Origin: Pseudomonas sp. BMS12
Lineage (GTDB): Bacteria; Pseudomonadota; Gammaproteobacteria; Pseudomonadales; Pseudomonadaceae
Assembly (NCBI RefSeq): GCF_001592875.1
Contig: NZ_LSOF01000005.1
Span: 352,461-401,012, forward strand
DNA length: 48,552 nt
Direction of reading: 5' to 3'
Each line of letters starts with the position of its first letter. Positions within the stretch are counted from its first letter, which is position 1. The notes under the pieces are model-generated. The model did not search any database, was not told the origin of the DNA, and saw only the letters and a program-made list of their open reading frames with translations. Below are positions 43,624 through 48,552 of this stretch, in pieces. The position numbers were made by a program, and so were the translations under genes.

Positions 43624-44555
43624 TGCGCCACCTTCTTCGCCAGATTCTTCTCGACCAGGGACACGAACAGCTCCTCGAGACGGTTGCTCTTGTTACGCAG
43701 GCTGAGCACCTCGATGTTCTGCGCCGCCAGCTGGCGGAACAGTTCGGTAATGCCCAGGCTCTTCTCCACCTGCACCTCCAGGGTGTGATGGTCGACCAGC
43801 GTTGCCGGGTAGCCCACCAGCTGCGGCGGCACCAGCAGTGACTCCTTGAGATCGAGCAGGAAGGTTTCCACGTGCAGGGTCTTGAGCAGCGCCTTCATGC
43901 TGGTGTTCTCGACGATGCTGCCGTGGTCGATGATGCCGATATGGCGGCACAGCTGCTCCGCCTCCTCCAGGTAGTGCGTGGTGAGGATGATGGTGATGCC
44001 CTTCTGGTTCAGCTCGGTGAGAAAGCCCCACATCGAACGGCGCAGCTCGATATCCACGCCCGCCGTGGGCTCGTCGAGGATCAGCAAACGCGGCTCGTGC
44101 ACCAGCGCGCGGGCGATCATCAGACGCCGCTTCATGCCACCGGAGAGCATGCGCGCGGCCTCGTTGTGCTTGTCCCACAGGCCGAGCTGGGTCAGGTACT
44201 GCTCGGCACGCTCCTTCGCCACCTTCTGCGGGATTCCGTAGTAGCCGGCCTGGGTCACGACGATGTCGAAGACCTTCTCGAACTGGCTGAAGTTGAACTC
44301 CTGCGGCACCACGCCGAGGCAGCGCTTGAGGCCAGACGGGTCGCGATCGAGATCGTGGCCGAACACCTGGACGCTGCCGCCGCTCTTGTTCACCAGGGTG
44401 GAAAGAATGCCGATGGTGGTGGACTTGCCTGCCCCGTTGGGGCCGAGCAAGGCGAAGAAATCACCTTCGGCGACATCGAGGTCGATACCCTTGAGGGCCT
44501 GGAAGCCGTTGGCGTAGGTCTTGGTCAGTTGCCGGATGGACAGCGCAGAACTCAT
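43620..44555 (-). CDS. ABC transporter ATP-binding protein (YadG-like)
   Basis: A 311-residue ATPase with Walker A GPNGAGKST at 38-46, signature LSGGMKRR, Walker B LLILDEPTAGVD and the switch His in LTTHYLEEAEQL. The 80-residue C-terminal part is typical of ABC-2 drug/polysaccharide exporters. It is the first gene of the exporter pair; ATGA overlap with the permease gene. Confidence 0.95.
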   Translation of the reverse strand: MSSALSIRQLTKTYANGFQALKGIDLDVAEGDFFALLGPNGAGKSTTIGILSTLVNKSGGSVQVFGHDLDRDPSGLKRCLGVVPQEFNFSQFEKVFDIVVTQAGYYGIPQKVAKERAEQYLTQLGLWDKHNEAARMLSGGMKRRLMIARALVHEPRLLILDEPTAGVDIELRRSMWGFLTELNQKGITIILTTHYLEEAEQLCRHIGIIDHGSIVENTSMKALLKTLHVETFLLDLKESLLVPPQLVGYPATLVDHHTLEVQVEKSLGITELFRQLAAQNIEVLSLRNKSNRLEELFVSLVEKNLAKKVAQ

Positions 44556-44675
44556 GAGAGATAGCTACTCAGCGAAGGGAAGGCTTAGATAGGGGCCGCG
44601 AGGGACAATTGCAACCATTGATTTCAGGGTAGCCTGCCTGTCTGCGGCCCAGGAAAAAAGCCCTCACGACTGATG

Positions 44676-45350
44676 TTAACTATCGAGTCGCTTCATGATT
44701 GCCGCTTCGGCCAGCAAATCGCCGCGCAGAAAAGCCGAGCCCGCCTCGAACAGATGCGGATAACAACGCTGCAGGTGAGTGAAGAACAGCTCCAGCGGCA
44801 GATCCTCGAACTGGCCATGATCGACCAGGTACTCCATGTAACGCGCGCCCTCGTCGTTGAAGGGGTGGAAGACGCTGTCGCTGCGCCCGTCGAACTCCAG
44901 CGGCGCCACCTTGAACACCCGGCATAGCGCCAGGTTGAACGCCGGCGTGGCCTTGACCCACTTATCCTCGATAAACAGCTCGGTGTAACCGTGCATGGCG
45001 AACACCTCGCTGCGCAGCATCTCCAACAGGCGCGGCGTAGACAGGTGATTGCGCACGTCCGCCAGGCCGATGCGCGCCGGTATCCCGCAATGCCGGGCAC
45101 AGGCCGCCAGCAGCAGCGCCTTGGGCACGCAGTAGGACTCACCGGCCGCCAGCGCATGGCTGGCCTTGAGCGTCTCGGGATCGGGGCTGAACACATAGGG
45201 GTTGTAGCGAATCTGGTCGCGCACCGCGTAGTACAGGCTCACCGCCTGCTGACGCGGATCACGGCTGGCTCCGCGCCAGCGCTCGGCGAACTCGACTACC
45301 CTGGGGTGGTCACTATCAACGAACCGGCCGGGTTGTAGATTGGCTTGCAT
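44676..45350 (-). CDS. Transglutaminase-like cysteine protein
   Basis: A 224-residue cytoplasmic protein with a transglutaminase-like core: Cys74 in ESYCVPKALLLAACARHCG, His120 in MHGYTELF, and WVKATPAFN where the classical triad Asp would be (W-x2-x-D-P). The Asp is replaced by Thr, as in a small subfamily I recall from proteobacteria, so peptidase-like activity is uncertain. It is not obviously linked to its neighbours. Confidence 0.8.
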   Translation of the reverse strand: MQANLQPGRFVDSDHPRVVEFAERWRGASRDPRQQAVSLYYAVRDQIRYNPYVFSPDPETLKASHALAAGESYCVPKALLLAACARHCGIPARIGLADVRNHLSTPRLLEMLRSEVFAMHGYTELFIEDKWVKATPAFNLALCRVFKVAPLEFDGRSDSVFHPFNDEGARYMEYLVDHGQFEDLPLELFFTHLQRCYPHLFEAGSAFLRGDLLAEAAIMKRLDS

Positions 45351-45462
45351 GGGGTTGCTCCGTGCTTTTCAGCAGTCTATCCAGGCTGTCCCTGCCAGGG
45401 GCACGACGATCCGGCCAAGCTAGCCCGCCCTCTCGCCAGGGCTGGCCCATGGAGGACTGTGC

Positions 45463-47910
45463 ATGCTCGTTGTCTGGTTACTTATTCTGCTGCTCGGCAT
45501 CGCCTGCCTGGCTTACAAGCGCACCGCCGCCCTGCCCGCCCTCGGCCTGGTCGCCGCCTACCTGTTACTGCTCAGCCTGTTTGGCCCAGCCCCCGGCTGG
45601 CTGAAGACCCTGCTCTGGCTGGGCTGGCTGGCGGTCTCCCTACCCATCGCACTGCCCGAGCCGCGCCGCAAGCTGATCACCGGCCCGCTGTTCGCCTGGT
45701 TCCAGAAAGTCCTGCCGCCGATGTCCGACACCGAACGCGAAGCCATCGAAGCCGGCAGCGTGTGGTGGGACGGCCAGCTCTTCAGCGGCAAGCCGGACTG
45801 GCAGGTATTGCTCGACTACCCCACAACCCAGCTCAGCGACGAGGAGCAGGCCTTTATCGACGGCCCAGTGGAAGAGCTCTGCGCCATGGTCAGCGATTGG
45901 GACATCGGTCAACACCTGGACCTGCCGGACAAGGCCTGGAAACACATCAAGCAGCACGGCTTCTTCGGCCTGATCATCCCCAAGGAATACGGCGGCAAGG
46001 GTTTCTCCGCCTTCGCTCACTCCCAGGTGGTGATGAAGCTCGCCACCCGCTCCGGCGACCTCGCCTCCACCGTGATGGTGCCCAACTCCCTCGGCCCAGC
46101 CGAACTGCTACTGCACTACGGCACCGATGAACAGCGCCAGCACTACCTGCCGCGCCTGGCCGGCGGCGAGGAAATTCCCTGCTTCGCCCTGACCGGCCCG
46201 CTGGCCGGCTCCGACGCCGGCGCCATGCCGGATACCGGCATCGTCTGCAAGGGCCCGTGGAACGGCGAGGAGGTCATCGGCCTGCGCCTGACCTGGGAGA
46301 AGCGCTATATCACTCTCGGCCCCATCGCCACCCTGCTCGGTCTGGCCTTCAAGGCGTATGACCCGGAGCACCTGCTAGGCGAGGAAGAAGACCTCGGCAT
46401 CAGCCTGGCACTGATTCCCACCGACACCCCCGGCGTGGAAATCGGCCGCCGCCACCTACCTCTGGGTGCCGCGTTCATGAATGGCCCCAACTCGGGCAAG
46501 GACGTATTCATCCCGCTGGATTACCTGATCGGCGGCCCGGAATACCTGGGCAAGGGCTGGATGATGCTGATGAACTGCCTTTCGGTTGGCCGCTCCATCT
46601 CCCTGCCGGCCGGCGGCACCGGCGCAGCCAAGTTCGCCGGCCTGGTCAGCGGCCAGTACTGTCGCGTGCGCGAACAGTTCGGCGTGCCGCTGGCCGCCTT
46701 CGAGGGTATCCAAGAAGCCCTGGCGCGCATCGGCGGCAACGCCTGGATGATGGATGCCGCACGCCGCCTCACCGCCAGCGCCGTGGATCTGGGCGAAAAA
46801 CCCTCGGTACTGTCGGCCATCCTCAAGTACCACCTGACCGAACGCGGTCGCGAATGCATCAGTCACGCCATGGACATCCACGGCGGCAAGGGCATCATCA
46901 TGGGGCCGCGCAACTACCTGGGCCGCACCTGGCAAGGCGCGCCGATCTCGATCACCGTGGAAGGCGCCAACATCCTCTCGCGCAACCTGATGATCTTCGG
47001 CCAGGGCGCGATCCGTTGCCATCCCTTCGTCCTCGACGAAATGGCCCTGGCGGGCCGCGAGGACAAGGACCAGGCGCTGATCGAGTTCGACGAACTCTTG
47101 CTCAAGCATGTCGGCTTCGCCGTCGGCAATGCTGCCGGCACCCTGCTCCACGGCCTGTCGCTCAACCGCTTTGGCGACGTACCCGGTGACAGCCTGAGCC
47201 GCCCTTACTTCCGCGCGCTCAACCGCCTGGCTGCGGCCTTTGCCCTGCTCGCCGACTGCAGCATGATGCTGCTGGGTGGCGAACTGAAGCGCCGCGAACG
47301 CTTGTCCGCCCGCCTGGGCGACGTGCTCAGCCACCTCTACCTGGCCTCCGCCGCACTCAAGCGCTACCACGATCTGGGCAGCCCGGAGGCCCTGCAGCCG
47401 CTCCTGCGCTGGGCGATGGAGGAGAGCCTGGAGAAAGCCGAGACTGCCCTGCAAGGCATTCTCGGCAACTTCCCCAACCGCTGGCTGGGCTGCCTGCTGT
47501 ATCTGCTGGTCTTTCCCCTCGGCCGCCGCCACCGCGGCCCAGGTGATGAGCTGGATGCCGAGATCGCCGCAACCCTTGGCCGCCCACAGAACGACCCGGC
47601 ACTGGAGAGTCTGCTGGATGGCTGCTTCCGTCCAACCCAGGAGCACGACCCGGTCGCCGCCCTCGGCCAGGCCATCGCACTGCTGGACAACAGCAAACCG
47701 CTGCGGCGCAAGCTGGACCAGGCCGAACGCGATGGTCAGTTGCAGATACAGCCTGGTGAGACCGCGATAGAGGCCGCCGCTCGCTGCGGCCTGCTCAGCG
47801 CGGAAGAAGCGACGCAGTTGCAGCAGGCCGAAGCTGCCCGTCGCACCGTGATCGATGTCGACGACTTCGCCAAGGAGGACCTCAAGCTCAGTCGCGGCAA
47901 GGTCCGCTGA
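45463..47910 (+). CDS. fadE: Acyl-CoA dehydrogenase, FadE type
   Basis: An 815-residue membrane-linked acyl-CoA dehydrogenase. Two N-terminal hydrophobic segments (about residues 1-70) precede the dehydrogenase domains: ALTGPLAGSDAG (middle domain) and the helical domain with the catalytic-glutamate segment ITVEGANILSRNLMIFGQGA near 510. A long FadE-specific C-terminal extension (residues 560-815) follows. FadE makes the first step of fatty acid beta-oxidation. I recall PA2815 at this place in P. aeruginosa. GGAGG precedes the ATG at 45463. Whether it also acts on steroid side chains is unknown. Confidence 0.95.
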   Translation: MLVVWLLILLLGIACLAYKRTAALPALGLVAAYLLLLSLFGPAPGWLKTLLWLGWLAVSLPIALPEPRRKLITGPLFAWFQKVLPPMSDTEREAIEAGSVWWDGQLFSGKPDWQVLLDYPTTQLSDEEQAFIDGPVEELCAMVSDWDIGQHLDLPDKAWKHIKQHGFFGLIIPKEYGGKGFSAFAHSQVVMKLATRSGDLASTVMVPNSLGPAELLLHYGTDEQRQHYLPRLAGGEEIPCFALTGPLAGSDAGAMPDTGIVCKGPWNGEEVIGLRLTWEKRYITLGPIATLLGLAFKAYDPEHLLGEEEDLGISLALIPTDTPGVEIGRRHLPLGAAFMNGPNSGKDVFIPLDYLIGGPEYLGKGWMMLMNCLSVGRSISLPAGGTGAAKFAGLVSGQYCRVREQFGVPLAAFEGIQEALARIGGNAWMMDAARRLTASAVDLGEKPSVLSAILKYHLTERGRECISHAMDIHGGKGIIMGPRNYLGRTWQGAPISITVEGANILSRNLMIFGQGAIRCHPFVLDEMALAGREDKDQALIEFDELLLKHVGFAVGNAAGTLLHGLSLNRFGDVPGDSLSRPYFRALNRLAAAFALLADCSMMLLGGELKRRERLSARLGDVLSHLYLASAALKRYHDLGSPEALQPLLRWAMEESLEKAETALQGILGNFPNRWLGCLLYLLVFPLGRRHRGPGDELDAEIAATLGRPQNDPALESLLDGCFRPTQEHDPVAALGQAIALLDNSKPLRRKLDQAERDGQLQIQPGETAIEAAARCGLLSAEEATQLQQAEAARRTVIDVDDFAKEDLKLSRGKVR

Positions 47911-47932
47911 GGACAGCGAGGGCGTGGGGCTC

Positions 47933-47938
47933 TATAAT
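47933..47938 (+). promoter_or_regulatory. -10 element before the PA2817-family gene
   Basis: A perfect TATAAT lies 33 bp before the ATG at 47972. A -35 match is poor (TGAGGA region near 47908), inside the end of fadE. Confidence 0.5.
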
Positions 47939-47971
47939 CCCGCGCCCGTTTTCGCTTTCAGGATCATCGTC

Positions 47972-48382
47972 ATGGCCAGCAGCTACCTCGACCACCACCT
48001 CGCCCTGCTCACTCACCTGCGCGGCATCCTGGTTGCCCTGGGCGAGGCCGAGCAGGTGCTGGACGACACCCACGCCCTGTTCCTCGAACGCTTCGACGAG
48101 CTGCTGGTGCAACTGCCGCAAGATCCGGAGAACTGCCAGTACTTGGGCCAGGACCTGATCAGCCAGGTTTTCCATCGCTACCCGCAGATCGCCCACCTGG
48201 TGCCGCGCGACCTGCTCTGGTTCTTCGGCGGCGACTGCCTGCATTTCATGCCGGATGAAGAGATCGAGATGTTCCAGCAGCTGGACGAGCGTCGCTACGA
48301 GGCCGAAGCCAACGACGAACCCTTCGACTGGAACCAGGAAAAGCAGTTGCTTGCCCTGCCCCAGGACAGCGCCAAGCACTGA
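47972..48382 (+). CDS. PA2817-family conserved hypothetical protein
   Basis: A 136-residue, acidic, mostly helical protein starting MASSYLDHHLALLTHLRG with a central VPRDLLWFFGGDCLHFMPDEE segment. It matches a family known from Pseudomonas by the PA2817 name and no known role. It has no signal or membrane segment. The TATAAT promoter and position after fadE suggest independent transcription. A terminator follows at 48438. Confidence 0.85.
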   Translation: MASSYLDHHLALLTHLRGILVALGEAEQVLDDTHALFLERFDELLVQLPQDPENCQYLGQDLISQVFHRYPQIAHLVPRDLLWFFGGDCLHFMPDEEIEMFQQLDERRYEAEANDEPFDWNQEKQLLALPQDSAKH

Positions 48383-48437
48383 ATACCCGTAACGCAGGAG
48401 CAGGCCCGGCCTCTCCTGCGGGACAAATCGCGCGCAA

Positions 48438-48472
48438 ACAAAAACGCCGCTCGGATGAGCGGCGTTTTTGTT
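48438..48472. terminator. Bidirectional terminator
   Basis: ACAAAAACGCCGCTC and GAGCGGCGTTTTTGT form a 15-bp stem around GGAT. It ends a few bases from the tRNA-Gly 3' end and serves both. Confidence 0.95.
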
Positions 48473-48476
48473 TATT

Positions 48477-48552
<76 letters not shown>

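Overview
The window is high-GC bacterial DNA from a gammaproteobacterium of the genus Pseudomonas or a close relative. The core gene order (MerR-like gene, ihfA, pheT, pheS, rplT, rpmI, infC, thrS; then dusA, tal, rssC/rssB-like pair, PilZ gene, mlaA, queF with a cupredoxin gene, an ABC-2 exporter, fadE, a PA2817-type gene, tRNA-Gly) matches what I remember of the P. aeruginosa PAO1 PA2737-PA2817 neighbourhood, with insertions. No species-level call is possible from sequence reading alone.

Region 1 (1-19386) is an accessory catabolic cluster that looks like steroid-ring degradation. It encodes a KshA-like Rieske oxygenase, a KshB-like reductase, a 3-ketosteroid delta1-dehydrogenase-like flavoprotein (KstD), a second truncated flavoprotein dehydrogenase, four short-chain dehydrogenases, a FadD3-like acyl-CoA synthetase and an HSL-type esterase. 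It also holds a DUF1302/DUF1329 envelope pair, an exported SurE-like protein, an aberrant RibB-like protein, a LuxR-type regulator and a Nudix hydrolase. KstD plus KshAB would open ring B, and the ligase would activate the remaining C/D-ring acid. The ring-cleavage enzymes HsaA-HsaD are not in this window. A shared operator, GTCC-N4-GGAC inside CTAGTCC-N4-GGACGATG, occurs at six places in front of these transcription units. It sits about where a class II activator would bind, and the LuxR-type protein is the obvious candidate ligand.

Inside this cluster, 5371-5968 holds a large inverted repeat with arms of about 230 bp. Each arm is a chain of small hairpins, and the two copies differ by paired changes that keep the hairpins intact. 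Region 2 (about 19387-20830) is a decayed, lower-GC patch with a UmuC C-terminal fragment, small unrecognised frames and repeats. It abuts tRNA-Pro(GGG).

Region 3 (20836-28591) is the conserved translation block on the minus strand, ending at tRNA-Val(GAC). Region 4 (28777-48552) is mixed core: a PauB-like oxidase, a DUF2388 protein, DusA and transaldolase; an anti-anti-sigma/phosphatase switch, a PilZ protein and MlaA; a thioesterase, a HAD-like protein lacking its nucleophile, DUF4404, QueF and a cupredoxin; an RND pump with its adaptor, an ABC-2 exporter, a transglutaminase-like protein, FadE, a PA2817-family protein and a complete tRNA-Gly(GCC) at the right edge.
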